DNA from: Faecalibacterium sp. UBA1762
GTDB taxonomy: Bacteria; Bacillota; Clostridia; Oscillospirales; Ruminococcaceae
DNA length: 64,000 nucleotides
Assembly (NCBI GenBank): GCA_002314755.1
Contig: DCHC01000003.1
Location: 1 to 64,000 of the forward strand
Direction of reading: 5' to 3'
The stretch's first letter is position 1; each line of letters starts with the position of its first letter. This document shows positions 25,639 to 33,933 of this stretch, piece by piece. The translations under genes were made by a program, and so were the position numbers. The notes beneath the pieces were generated by a model. The model was not told the DNA's origin. It searched no databases and saw only the letters and a program-made list of their open reading frames with translations.

Positions 25639-26290
25639 AGCCCATCTCCTTCAAAAATGTCCGTGCAATAATCATACTGCCGATGCGACCGGGATGAACC
25701 CGATCCCACATAATGTAGCAAGGGTGTCGGTATTGCAGATAATCGTCAAATGCCTGCTGCAGATCAATACAGCGTACACCGGCTTCGGCACAGACCTTTT
25801 TGCAGATGGCGCGGTAGTTGTCGGTCATGGCACGCATAGCGTCAACAGTGTTGGGCTCAATAAAATAAGGGGTCAAAAAGATCATCTCCTTGACATTGTC
25901 CCTGGAAACAGCTATCATTTTCCGCAGATTTTGAGCATATTCCTCCTCCAGGACATGCCAGTTGCGTACACCGGGGGAGTCAAAACGGCGCCAAAGATCG
26001 TTTATGCCGATCATGACTACCAGATAGTCCGGGGCAAGATCAATGACATCTTGCTGCCAGCGGGCAATCAGATCACGGCTGCTATTGCCGCTGATGCCGG
26101 TGTTGCGAACCTGTAATGCAAGCTCAGGGTAGTAGACATTTAAAAAGGTATCGATCAGATTGACATAACCGTCACCCAAAGAATTGGCCATTCCGGGGAT
26201 GCCGTTTTCTCCCACCGGGTGGGCACGGCCGGCATCGGTTACGGAATCTCCGGTGAACAGTATCGAGGTATCTTTTTCAAATAGCAGCAT
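25619..26290 (-). CDS. SGNH/GDSL-family esterase
   Basis: A 223 aa serine hydrolase, probably a carbohydrate acetyl-esterase. FTGDSVTDAG gives the nucleophile Ser16, GISGNSSRDL near 70 and MIGINDLW near 98 supply Gly and Asn of blocks II and III, and MWDRVHPGRIG near 200 gives the Asp-x-x-His pair. This is the TesA/rhamnogalacturonan-acetylesterase-like layout. It is the first gene of the reverse-strand operon running to 21493. Cytoplasmic, no signal peptide. Substrate inferred from the glycosidase context. Confidence 0.92.
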   Translation of the reverse strand: MLLFEKDTSILFTGDSVTDAGRAHPVGENGIPGMANSLGDGYVNLIDTFLNVYYPELALQVRNTGISGNSSRDLIARWQQDVIDLAPDYLVVMIGINDLWRRFDSPGVRNWHVLEEEYAQNLRKMIAVSRDNVKEMIFLTPYFIEPNTVDAMRAMTDNYRAICKKVCAEAGVRCIDLQQAFDDYLQYRHPCYIMWDRVHPGRIGSMIIARTFLKEMGFDRPVI

Positions 26291-26353
26291 GGTAAGATAT
26301 CATCCTTTCCTGATCAGGTAAACTGCTATAGGGTGGAAATGTCGGTTTCCCTT

Positions 26354-26362
26354 ATTGTAGCA
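26354..26362 (-). promoter_or_regulatory. Candidate extended -10 promoter of the 26290-21493 operon
   Basis: Reverse-strand TGCTACAAT, an extended -10, about 65 bases before the esterase start; the -35 region is only T-rich. Confidence 0.45.
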
Positions 26363-26398
26363 CGAAAAGACCGGAAAAAAAAGCCCCGTCATCAAAGA

Positions 26399-26444
26399 AA
26401 AAGCCGTTCCCGGCGAATAACGGCATTCACAGGGAACGGCTTTT
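26399..26444 (-). terminator. Intrinsic terminator of the methyltransferase gene
   Basis: AAAAGCCGTTCCC (26399-26411) pairs perfectly with GGGAACGGCTTTT (26432-26444) around a 20-base loop; T tracts flank it on both strands. Confidence 0.88.
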
Positions 26445-26468
26445 CAGAAAACGGAAAAGACTGAACCA

Positions 26469-27479
26469 TCAACCGCCGATCTCTTCTAAGGCAAGGGTGA
26501 TAGCGCGCAGGTTTTCCAAAGCTGTGGCGGTGGGCAGTTCGCAACCGGGCATATATAGCGCGTTGGGCGCATGGGACGCAGCGGCATCTGCAGCCAGCAT
26601 GGCGCTTCGGACACCGATGGGGTCAGTTTCGTACACATCGGCAACCGGGTCGATATTGCCGTTTAAAATGACATTTCCTTCAGCCAGAACCAAAGCTTCC
26701 GCATAGGGAACAGCGTGATCAATATCAATAATCTTTGCACCGCTCTTCTGGCTGAAGGGCAGTAGACGGCGGGTATCACCGCACATATGCAGACGGCCTG
26801 TGATGCCATACTGCGTCATTCGCCCAAATATTTTTTGGTGTTGCGGCAGCATCAGCTCCTCATACAGTGCGGGGGAGAGTAGGCTGGCAACCGGGTCGGC
26901 GACATACAGATACTTCGCCCCCACGGCTGCAAGGGCATCAATCAAGTTGCAGCAGGTTTCGGTGGCGACCTCTAACAGATGGCAGCAGGCATCGGGATCA
27001 TCCAACAGATCCACTAAAAACTCCTGAACGCCGCGGGTGTTGCCGGCAACGGTCGCGGGTCCCACACACAGGGTCATAGGGTATATTTCGGCCTCGTTGG
27101 CCAGGGCGTGAACAGTGGCGTCCACCAGATCCTGCAAACGGGGCGTCTCGCTGATTTTCAGCGGCTGCAAACCTGCTGCCTTGGAAATATCGTCAATTGC
27201 CGGAGTGGCAACGGTGGGCAATCGGTCGGGGAAATAGTTGATTTTTGCACCAAAGGCCTCGGCCTCCCTTACCAGGTCAGAGGCGATCTGGATAAAATCC
27301 AGACCGGCATCCCGGGCACAAGCAATGGCGGCATCTGCCATCGCGATGTGGTTTTTGCAATACTCTTCCACCGTGATGCCGGTGTACTGGGTGACCACAC
27401 TTCCGACAATGGTTAGGTTGGGTCGCCGATCAACCGGCTGACCGGCACAAAAAGTATCCAGACGGGTACGAGCATTCAT
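26469..27479 (-). CDS. Uroporphyrinogen decarboxylase/MtaA-family protein (corrinoid methyltransferase-like)
   Basis: A 336 aa TIM-barrel protein of the UroD superfamily. It is nearer to MtaA/CmuA-type methylcobalamin methyltransferases than to HemE: LHMCGDT supplies His231 and Cys233 and MPGCELP supplies Cys313, the H-x-C...C zinc site that activates the acceptor thiol, and ILNGNIDP near 271 is characteristic. HemE lacks this set. It stands alone, with no corrinoid protein or other methyltransferase in the window, so its partner must be elsewhere and the methyl donor is unknown. An AAAGGA site is ten bases before the start. Confidence 0.85.
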   Translation of the reverse strand: MNARTRLDTFCAGQPVDRRPNLTIVGSVVTQYTGITVEEYCKNHIAMADAAIACARDAGLDFIQIASDLVREAEAFGAKINYFPDRLPTVATPAIDDISKAAGLQPLKISETPRLQDLVDATVHALANEAEIYPMTLCVGPATVAGNTRGVQEFLVDLLDDPDACCHLLEVATETCCNLIDALAAVGAKYLYVADPVASLLSPALYEELMLPQHQKIFGRMTQYGITGRLHMCGDTRRLLPFSQKSGAKIIDIDHAVPYAEALVLAEGNVILNGNIDPVADVYETDPIGVRSAMLAADAAASHAPNALYMPGCELPTATALENLRAITLALEEIGG

Positions 27480-27573
27480 AAATGTAAGGTCCTTTCTTTT
27501 TTTAGATATCGTTGTGTACAGTATTCATTATATACACTGACAGGAAAAAAGCCTTGCAAATTTTTATGCTGTT

Positions 27574-28311
27574 TTATAATAATTTTTCTTCTGGGGCAAC
27601 GGTAAGTGCGGAACGGTTCTTTAGTTGAAGCGTAATGTCATCAAGCGAGAAAACCGTAAAATCCGGTTCCTTCGCCGTAGGCGGCAGACTTTTACCCCGA
27701 TGATTGTACCAACAGGTGACAAAGCCGCATGCCATAGCGCCGGCAATATCTGCCGAAAAGGAATCACCGATCATCAATACCTGTTCTGGTATGGGCTTGG
27801 GGTAAGAAATGCGGTTCAGACATTCTTCAAAAAAAGCTTTGCCCGGCTTGGAAAGCCCCAGCAGCTCGCTGGTAAAAACGTCGGTTAGAAGAGAAAGCAT
27901 GCCGACCTGCTCCAGCCGCTGCAGCTGCTGTGCGTGAGGGGCATTGGTGGCGGCGTAACAGCGTAGTCCGGCAGCGTTCAAATCGGTTAAAAGCTGTTTT
28001 GCCCCCGGCAGCGGGATTGCCGTGCAGTCAATAAAGTGGCGGAATCTTCCCTCAAAGGCGACGCCATCCAGGGAGATTCCAAGCTCGGCAAATACCCGGT
28101 TCCAACGGCGGGTAAACAGCTCCTCCTGGGTGAGTTCCCCCTTTTCCAGCTGAAGCCAAAAGTCGGCGTTGATCCGGGAAAAGACCTCAAACATCCGGGG
28201 CGAAAAGGAATGCCCTTTTTCAGAAAGTGCAAGCCGCATGGCTTCGGCGGCACAGGCATGAAAATCCAGCAGGGTATCATCCACATCCATAAAAACAGTG
28301 GTAATCAACAT
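27574..28311 (-). CDS. HAD-family nucleotidase, YjjG-like
   Basis: A 245 aa phosphatase. Motif I is MDVDDTLLDF with nucleophile Asp9 and Asp11, motif II TNAPHAQ near residue 128, motif III Lys in GLSKPGKAFFEECL near 160, and motif IV VLMIGDSFSADIAGA near 185. This order and the TSELLGLSKPG segment match YjjG-type noncanonical pyrimidine nucleotidases, which clean up damaged or foreign nucleotides. AAGGAG is six bases before the ATG. It is a single-gene unit reverse to the PII-like gene. Confidence 0.88.
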   Translation of the reverse strand: MLITTVFMDVDDTLLDFHACAAEAMRLALSEKGHSFSPRMFEVFSRINADFWLQLEKGELTQEELFTRRWNRVFAELGISLDGVAFEGRFRHFIDCTAIPLPGAKQLLTDLNAAGLRCYAATNAPHAQQLQRLEQVGMLSLLTDVFTSELLGLSKPGKAFFEECLNRISYPKPIPEQVLMIGDSFSADIAGAMACGFVTCWYNHRGKSLPPTAKEPDFTVFSLDDITLQLKNRSALTVAPEEKLL

Positions 28312-28413
28312 GTGAGCTCCTTATCCTAATATCAATGGTGATGGGGCATCCGCTCTCTTTGTCTATTCATAACAGAAAACCGGAAAAATGTCCAGTACGA
28401 AGGGGAGAAAAAC

Positions 28414-28442
28414 TTGAATTTTTCCTGCAAAAAGCGTAAAAT
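28414..28442 (+). promoter_or_regulatory. Promoter of the PII-like/antiporter operon
   Basis: TTGAAT at 28414-28419, 17-base spacer, TAAAAT at 28437-28442, about 80 bases before the first start codon. Confidence 0.7.
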
Positions 28443-28524
28443 GAAATACCGGAAAACCCCTGTACAAACCGGTACACTACGGTGGGTACGGGGGAATATC
28501 GCAACCGGAAGGGAGAAAAAGCTT

Positions 28525-28866
28525 ATGAAGCTTGCCATTATTGTGCTGAATAAGACCGAGTGTCTGGAAGAACTGCTGGAAAGCCTGTACGAAGAGGGTT
28601 TACAGGGGGCAACCATTCTGGATAGCCAGGGTATGGCACACACCCTGGAGGATATGGAGGGTGTAGAGTTTTTCATGTCCATTCGCAAATTTCTGAATCC
28701 CGGTCATCGGGAGAGCAAAACTATCTTCACAGTGGTAGAGGATGAACGTCTGAAAGACGTCTCCCGTGTTGTCAATCAGGTGACGGGCGGCCTGGATCAG
28801 CCCGACACCGGCATTTTATTTGCCGTAGATGTACCTTATACGGAAGGACTTGGCCTAAGCAAATGA
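28525..28866 (+). CDS. PII-like regulatory protein
   Basis: A 113 aa small cytoplasmic protein with the ferredoxin-like pattern of PII/CutA-type regulators: strand (KLAIIVLNK), helix (ECLEELLESLYEEG), strand with GATILDSQGM, a T-loop-like segment around residues 45-62, and a second strand-helix with KTIFTVVEDERLKDVSRVVNQVTGG. The start at 28525 has AAGGGAGA nine bases upstream; the long in-frame upstream extension looks non-coding. Its TGA overlaps the ATG of the antiporter (ATGA), so the two are translationally coupled. It probably senses a nucleotide or ion and gates the antiporter; this is inferred. Confidence 0.82.
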   Translation: MKLAIIVLNKTECLEELLESLYEEGLQGATILDSQGMAHTLEDMEGVEFFMSIRKFLNPGHRESKTIFTVVEDERLKDVSRVVNQVTGGLDQPDTGILFAVDVPYTEGLGLSK

Positions 28867-30056
28867 CACTGAATACCCTTACCTACCTTGCTATCATGAT
28901 TTTTGCCGGTATGGCAATGGGCCGTCTGGTCAAACAGATTCATCTGCCCAATGTGACCGGCTATCTGCTTGCCGGTCTGCTGATCGGCCCGGTCAGCCAG
29001 ATGCTGCTGGGAGAGTATGCGATATTGCCTGCCTGTGTGGTAGAGAATATGTCGGTTATCTCGGATGTGGCATTGGGCTTTATTGCCTTTTCCATCGGCA
29101 GTGAATTCAAAATAAGTTTCTTTAAGCGGGTTGGGCCTGCCCCCCTGGTGATTGCCGTGCTGGAAAGTCTGTTTGCCGTAGTTTTTGTTGTGGTCGCACT
29201 GCTTATAGCGGGCAAACCGCTGGATTTTGCCCTTGCGCTGGGTTCTATTGCGGCGGCCACTGCCCCTGCGGCAACTATTATGGTGATCAAGCAGTACAAG
29301 GCAAAGGGCCCTGTGACCGAGACGCTGCTCAGTGTAGTTGCGTTGGATGACGCCACCGCACTGATTTTCTTTTCCATCGCGGTTGCTGCCGCACAGGCCA
29401 TCAGCGGCGAAGGAATTGCGATCAGCAAGGCGGTACTTGGCCCCCTGTGGGAGATCGGCGGTGCCTTGATAATCGGCTTTTTGCTGGGTATGGCTTTCAT
29501 CATTCCCCTGCGGTGGTTTAAAAAAGAAGGCAACCGTATGGCACTGATGGTGGGTTTTGTTTTTTTGGCGGTGGGCCTTGCCAGGCTGCTGGAGGTTTCT
29601 CAGCTGTTGATGTGTATGTCCATGGGCGCAGCCTTCTGTAATTTTTCCGGCGAGTTTAAAAATATCATGAAGCTGTCGGATGAACTGACACCCCCGATTT
29701 TTATGTTATTCTTTGTGCTTTCCGGCGCAGATTTAAAGCTGGAGGTGCTGCCCACCATCGGTGTGGTCGGTGTTCTCTATGTGGTTGTCCGTGTTTTGGG
29801 TAAAATGGCAGGCAGTTGGCTGGGCGCAACGGTGTGCAAGGCAGATGGCAATATCCGTAAATGGTTGGGACCGGCGCTTATGCCCCAGGCAGGTGTCGCC
29901 ATCGGTCTTTCGTTGGCGGTCACGCAGGCACTGCCGGAAATCGGCGGACAGATCCGCGCTGTTATTCTGTGCGGTACCATTATCTATGAGTTGTTCGGAC
30001 CTGCCGTTGCAAAATTCTCTTTGAAAAAAGCAGGCGAGATCAGCGAAAAAGCGTAA
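28863..30056 (+). CDS. Cation:proton antiporter, CPA2 family
   Basis: A 397 aa membrane protein with about 12 helices, of the CPA2 Na+(K+)/H+ exchanger family. It starts with MGRLVKQIHLPNVTGYLLAGLLIGP, the usual first re-entrant region, and has ALDDATALIFF near residue 160, where the paired Asp residues of the ion site are expected. The usual C-terminal TrkA-N/RCK regulatory domain is absent, the protein ending soon after the last helix; the adjacent PII-like protein may take over regulation. The four-base ATGA overlap with that gene indicates coupling. Confidence 0.93.
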   Translation: MTLNTLTYLAIMIFAGMAMGRLVKQIHLPNVTGYLLAGLLIGPVSQMLLGEYAILPACVVENMSVISDVALGFIAFSIGSEFKISFFKRVGPAPLVIAVLESLFAVVFVVVALLIAGKPLDFALALGSIAAATAPAATIMVIKQYKAKGPVTETLLSVVALDDATALIFFSIAVAAAQAISGEGIAISKAVLGPLWEIGGALIIGFLLGMAFIIPLRWFKKEGNRMALMVGFVFLAVGLARLLEVSQLLMCMSMGAAFCNFSGEFKNIMKLSDELTPPIFMLFFVLSGADLKLEVLPTIGVVGVLYVVVRVLGKMAGSWLGATVCKADGNIRKWLGPALMPQAGVAIGLSLAVTQALPEIGGQIRAVILCGTIIYELFGPAVAKFSLKKAGEISEKA

Positions 30057-30074
30057 CAGAAGTATTTGGGAAAT

Positions 30075-30110
30075 GCAGCCGGGGAGGGGGACTCAGCGGC
30101 TGCTTTTTTT
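30075..30110 (+). terminator. Intrinsic terminator of the antiporter operon
   Basis: GCAGCCG (30075-30081) pairs with CGGCTGC (30097-30103), then TTTTTTT. Confidence 0.85.
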
Positions 30111-30198
30111 AGGCGGACCGGAAAGAGGGGATTGTTTAGTTGCACGGAAAACCGTAAAATCAGCGTGAAATCGGGGCTTTTTTTACGAAATCTGATTC

Positions 30199-30227
30199 TT
30201 GACACGCAGGCATAAATGAGGTATACT
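30199..30227 (+). promoter_or_regulatory. Promoter of the mntP transcript
   Basis: TTGACA at 30199-30204, 17-base spacer, TATACT at 30222-30227, about 18 bases before the riboswitch aptamer. The 408-base gap 30057-30464 holds a terminator, this promoter and the riboswitch. Confidence 0.9.
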
Positions 30228-30244
30228 GTTACTACATTTGAACG

Positions 30245-30339
30245 ATGGGGGAGTAGCAAACGCGTCTTTGGCGCGCAGCAAGTCAACATCCTGGTCTCTT
30301 GCAAGAAGAGCCTGGCTTGCTTCAAATTGCGAGACTCAT
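30245..30339 (+). promoter_or_regulatory. yybP-ykoY manganese riboswitch
   Basis: P1 pairs ATGGG (30245-30249) with CTCAT (30335-30339). The conserved GGGGAGTAGC follows P1, AGCAAGTC/GGCTTGCT forms the long second arm with CAACATCCTGG in its Mn2+-binding loop, and GCGAGAC closes the four-way junction. These match the yybP-ykoY consensus, which binds Mn2+. It lies directly ahead of mntP, a known target of this class. Confidence 0.93.
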
Positions 30340-30422
30340 GTATAACGCAACCGCTATACATAGGCCTCTCTCCTTTTTTACGGAAGCCTGTATGCAACGG
30401 TGTGTTGCGGGGCTTCTTTTTT
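30338..30422 (+). terminator. Expression platform of the Mn riboswitch
   Basis: GAAGCC (30383-30388) pairs with GGCTTC (30411-30416) around an inner GCAAC/GTTGC stem and is followed by TTTTTT, a terminator. An upstream ATGTATA/TATACAT stem (30338-30361) and CATAGGC, which can pair with GCCTGTATG in the terminator arm, are candidate switching partners. Mn2+ binding is expected to favour read-through. Confidence 0.75.
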
Positions 30423-30464
30423 GTTGCCGGACGGTGCGCCGCCTATCTGAGAAAGGGATTGCGA

Positions 30465-31058
30465 ATGAATTGGAATTTTCTGTTTTTTTTGAACAGCGTT
30501 TTATTGGGTGTTGGGTTGGCAATGGATGCGTTTTCGGTATCCCTTGCCAACGGGCTGAACGAGCCCTGCATGCGCCGGTCCAGAATGTGTCTGATTGCAG
30601 GGACCTTTGGCGTCTTTCAGGCTGTTATGCCGCTGCTGGGCTGGGTGTGTGTGCATACTGTGGTAGAGTATTTCCACTGGTTTGACCGGCTGATCCCCTG
30701 GATCGCCCTGGTGTTGCTGGGTTATATCGGCGGTAAGATGCTGAGGGAATCTTTGCACGGACAGGCGGAGGACGCCTGCGCCATCGGCAGCAAACTGACT
30801 TTTGGTGCCCTGATGGTGCAGGGGGTGGCGACTTCGATTGACGCTCTTTCCGTGGGCTTTACTATTGCGGAGCACGGCTTTTTACAGGCGTTGGTCTGTG
30901 CGCTGATTGTGGCTGTCGTTACCTTTGTGATTTGTATGGGCGGGCTGATTCTGGGCAAAACTGTGGGTACCCATCTTGCAGGACGCGCCGGAATTTTAGG
31001 TGGTAGTATCTTGATTATTATCGGTCTGGAAATATTTATTAAGGGCATTTTTCTGTAA
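30465..31058 (+). CDS. mntP: Manganese efflux pump MntP
   Basis: A 197 aa six-helix membrane exporter of Mn2+. It shows the internal duplication of the family: GLAMDAFSVSLANG in helix 1 and VATSIDALSVGFTIA in helix 4, whose Asp residues line the ion path. The size matches MntP/YebN. The start at 30465 is the ATG after the riboswitch terminator with GAAAGGG upstream; sequence upstream in the same frame is riboswitch RNA, not protein. Control by the yybP-ykoY element means it is induced by excess Mn2+. Confidence 0.96.
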   Translation: MNWNFLFFLNSVLLGVGLAMDAFSVSLANGLNEPCMRRSRMCLIAGTFGVFQAVMPLLGWVCVHTVVEYFHWFDRLIPWIALVLLGYIGGKMLRESLHGQAEDACAIGSKLTFGALMVQGVATSIDALSVGFTIAEHGFLQALVCALIVAVVTFVICMGGLILGKTVGTHLAGRAGILGGSILIIIGLEIFIKGIFL

Positions 31059-31097
31059 TTGCTGACGGAATACGGAAAAAAGGAAGGAAAATAAAAA

Positions 31098-32096
31098 ATG
31101 GTGAAACCTGTTTTGCTATTTGCGGTCGGACTCTTGTTTTTGATTAAGGGTGGCGACTGGTTTGTGGACGGCGCAGCCGGGCTTGCCCATCGATTTCATG
31201 TGCCGGAGCTGCTGATCGGGGCGACAGTGGTATCTATCGGAACCACCCTGCCGGAGGTTATGGTCTCTGCTTCTGCCGCCGTGGGCGGTCACGGCGAAAT
31301 TGCCTACGGAAACGCCATTGGCTCAGTTATCTGTAACACGGCGCTGATTGCGGCACTGACTGTTGCCATCCGACCGGGTAAGGTGGATAAGGTGGCTCTG
31401 CGCAATCCGGTCGCGTTTTTCTTTATTGCGGCTGTCTACTATATGGCAACTGCCTATCTGACCGGCAGCTTTAGCCGAATTACCGGTCTGTGTCTGCTGA
31501 CAGTGTTTGTACTGTATATGGCCTTGACTGTCCGTGTCGCTGTTGTGGCGGGTGGGAAAGCAGTCTCTGGGTTACAGTCACCAGCCGGCACAGTGGCGGC
31601 AGAAGGAAAGGAAAAAGAACAGCTTCCGGTGAAGCATTTGATTCTGTTGGTCATCGGCGCAGCCGCTATTGCGGTGGGCGCCAAGCTGCTGGTGAATAAC
31701 GGCACCCTGATCGCACAGGCACTGGGCGTACCGGAAAGCGTGATTGCCCTCACCTTTGTGGCACTGGGTACCTCTTTGCCCGAGCTGGTCACTGCGATCA
31801 CCTCCCTTGCCAGGGGACACGGGGCTCTTTCCCTGGGCAATGTCATCGGAGCCAATCTGTTTAACCTGGTTTTGGTCAGCGGCCTTTCCACCGCGCTATC
31901 CCCCTTTACCGTGCCTGCAAGCAAGACGGTGTTTGGCGGGTTAAATTCCTCGCTGGCGGTTGAGATGCCCCTGATGGTATTGGTGATGGTGTTGCTGTGT
32001 CTGCCCGCCCTCATCAAGGGCAGACTGTTCCGTTGGCAGGGTATTTTACTGCTGCTTATTTATGCCGCTTTCTGTGTTTACCAGTTTGCAGCCTGA
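31098..32096 (+). CDS. Calcium/sodium antiporter, CaCA (YrbG) family
   Basis: A 332 aa membrane protein with ten or so helices and the two alpha-repeats of the CaCA family: VSIGTTLPEVMVS near residue 47 followed by GNAIGSVICNTA, and ALGTSLPELVTA near 225 followed by GNVIGANLFNLV. It exchanges Ca2+ (or another divalent ion) for Na+ or H+. It follows mntP by 39 bases on the same strand with no terminator between, so it is probably also controlled by the Mn2+ riboswitch. An AAGGAAGG site precedes the ATG. Its ion specificity cannot be read directly. Confidence 0.95.
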   Translation: MVKPVLLFAVGLLFLIKGGDWFVDGAAGLAHRFHVPELLIGATVVSIGTTLPEVMVSASAAVGGHGEIAYGNAIGSVICNTALIAALTVAIRPGKVDKVALRNPVAFFFIAAVYYMATAYLTGSFSRITGLCLLTVFVLYMALTVRVAVVAGGKAVSGLQSPAGTVAAEGKEKEQLPVKHLILLVIGAAAIAVGAKLLVNNGTLIAQALGVPESVIALTFVALGTSLPELVTAITSLARGHGALSLGNVIGANLFNLVLVSGLSTALSPFTVPASKTVFGGLNSSLAVEMPLMVLVMVLLCLPALIKGRLFRWQGILLLLIYAAFCVYQFAA

Positions 32097-32111
32097 CGAA
32101 GGTACGATAAG

Positions 32112-32161
32112 AAAAGGACCGCTGTTCCATATCCCAAAACGGGTGGAGCAGCGGTCCTTTT
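32112..32161. terminator. Bidirectional terminator between convergent genes
   Basis: AAAAGGACCGCTG (32112-32124) pairs perfectly with CAGCGGTCCTTTT (32149-32161), with an inner CCC/GGG stem. It ends both the antiporter transcript and the reverse-strand gene ending at 32199. Confidence 0.92.
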
Positions 32162-32198
32162 GGCTATACAAAGTTAGGGAAATAGGTCTTTGGCGGTA

Positions 32199-33770
32199 TC
32201 AAGCGTTGCCCTTTTCGCTGCCGAAGTCAATATCCAGCGCCTCATTCCGACCGGTAGAGATGGCAGGCGGATTCAGAATGTAGTCAAACAGCACATCACC
32301 GATGATCTCCCGGGCAAACTGAATGGCAAAATCCTCTGCCGGGGTATCCATCAGCTGTACTGCACGGGCAATGGGTTTGGCCTCGCCCTTGTGGTAGGGC
32401 GCGTTTTCGTCATGGCGGTAGATACCTAAATACAGACCGAACTCATGTAGGTTGTCTACGGTGGCATGGTGGGTCATCATATCCACGGTTTTCATTTTGC
32501 GAGCCTTCAGATAGCTTAGCACATACCCTGCCGCTGCCCACTTTTCGTGCAGGTTGCGCAAGGGACCGTCGCCGCTGTTAAAACCCTGTTCACTGAAAAT
32601 AATGCGGCGGGGCGCGCCTTTGGACAAAAGCTGCTCCTGGGCAAGGTAGGCTTCCAGCACCTCCATGTTGCGGTAGGTGATTTTGGGCGTGTCAAAGCTG
32701 AATTTGGCGTTGCGGTCGTTCCAAAAATCCGGCTGGTCAAAGCTTTCCGGATAGGGGTGGAAGGCTACATGCCAGGGGAAGTTGCCGTCCCGCACACTGT
32801 TTTTACCCAGCAGGTCGATACAGTCCTTACCGTGATACAAAAGCAGCGGATTGGGATGAACCTCGTTCCAGTTGTTGGCAAGGGAGATATAGATACGGAA
32901 ATTGCGGAACTGGCTGGCACTGGCGAGCCAGGCAATGCGCATGGCCTGGGTGTATTCCTCCATGTAATCGTCCACAGGGGTTTCACCGGTGTTGCCCCAG
33001 TTCAGTTGCAGGTTGATCTCATTCGAGATGACAATACCACCCACAAAGCCGTACTTACCCTGTTGGCAGGCATACCGCATGCACAGGAAAGAGATAAACG
33101 CGGCAAATACCTGCTGCCCCTCTACTGTGGTCATATTGAAGGCACTGATAAACGCGGCGGGGTTTTTGTCATCGTACCGGGGGTGAATGCAGACCTTTAA
33201 AAGGTCATCCTGATCCGGTTGGCAACCGAATACCCGGGGAGAATTGAGCACGATCAGAGAGGACAATTCAAACCCGGCGATAGTGCCCTCAATGCTTTCC
33301 AAAGCATCCTTAAAGAAATAGTAGGTCTTGCCTTCAAACCGGTAAGGTATGGTATTCGGGTGTTCGTGTAATCCAATGACCTTGGGCAGGTTGACATCCG
33401 GTCGGGTCTGTTTGGCGCCCAACGGGCCGGCAATCGCGTGACAGGTGTTTAGGGTCTTGATGGTGTCTGGTTGGGGATAGGGATCATCCAGCGTACCGCT
33501 TGTAGGACCAAAATCTGTCACATAGCAGATGCCGGAAACGGGGATGTCCTTTTCCGCCAACAGAAAACGACCGAAAATACGGTCGTGCTCTCCCGCATAG
33601 CGGGCGCAGGCAGCTTTTCCATCTGAAAAGGATAACTCCTCCCGGGCATTGACCACCTGTTTGCCGTGAACCAGAGGCGCTTCCTCGGTCAGGGAAAGGG
33701 TACCGGTAAACGGAGTGTCCAAAGCAAAAATCAGTCGGTCTTTTTCCGCAGTAATGGCAATCAGTTTCAT
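32199..33770 (-). CDS. DUF5722-like putative glycosidase
   Basis: A 523 aa protein resembling DUF5722 proteins (GH39/GH5-like barrels). Supporting segments are ISLANNWNEVHPNP near residue 295 (putative acid/base Glu), WHVAFHPYPESFDQPDFWND near 335, and RRIIFSEQGFNSGDG near 405, where SEQGF looks like the nucleophile strand. An N-terminal beta-sandwich of about 110 residues precedes the barrel. The start at 33770 has AAGGAG at good distance; an earlier in-frame ATG at 33893 lies upstream of the promoter and is rejected. No signal peptide. Substrate is unknown. Confidence 0.7.
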   Translation of the reverse strand: MKLIAITAEKDRLIFALDTPFTGTLSLTEEAPLVHGKQVVNAREELSFSDGKAACARYAGEHDRIFGRFLLAEKDIPVSGICYVTDFGPTSGTLDDPYPQPDTIKTLNTCHAIAGPLGAKQTRPDVNLPKVIGLHEHPNTIPYRFEGKTYYFFKDALESIEGTIAGFELSSLIVLNSPRVFGCQPDQDDLLKVCIHPRYDDKNPAAFISAFNMTTVEGQQVFAAFISFLCMRYACQQGKYGFVGGIVISNEINLQLNWGNTGETPVDDYMEEYTQAMRIAWLASASQFRNFRIYISLANNWNEVHPNPLLLYHGKDCIDLLGKNSVRDGNFPWHVAFHPYPESFDQPDFWNDRNAKFSFDTPKITYRNMEVLEAYLAQEQLLSKGAPRRIIFSEQGFNSGDGPLRNLHEKWAAAGYVLSYLKARKMKTVDMMTHHATVDNLHEFGLYLGIYRHDENAPYHKGEAKPIARAVQLMDTPAEDFAIQFAREIIGDVLFDYILNPPAISTGRNEALDIDFGSEKGNA

Positions 33771-33822
33771 TCTTCTGTTCTCCTTTTTCCGCAATGGTGA
33801 TCCCCTTGATGGGGTCGAGACT

Positions 33823-33851
33823 GTTATAACACGCAAAACAGAAAATGTCCA
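33823..33851 (-). promoter_or_regulatory. Promoter of the DUF5722-like gene
   Basis: Reverse-strand TGGACA (33846-33851), 17-base spacer, TATAAC (33823-33828), about 50 bases before the start codon. A small CCCC/GGGG hairpin lies in the short leader. Confidence 0.75.
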
Positions 33852-33933
33852 TACAAAAAGACGGGGATATCTAAAAATTAAAGATGCCAACAAAAATGAT
33901 TCAAGCCGAAACGGATGGAAGGGGTTAGGAAAT

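Noticed and set aside
27520..27570. Possible reverse-strand promoter (TTGCAA and TATATAATG) for the methyltransferase gene
   Set aside because: The spacer is 19 bases or more depending on the -10 chosen, too uncertain to list.
30216..30464. N-terminal extension of MntP through the riboswitch
   Set aside because: The bases form a clear yybP-ykoY aptamer and terminator, and MntP homology starts at the ATG at 30465.
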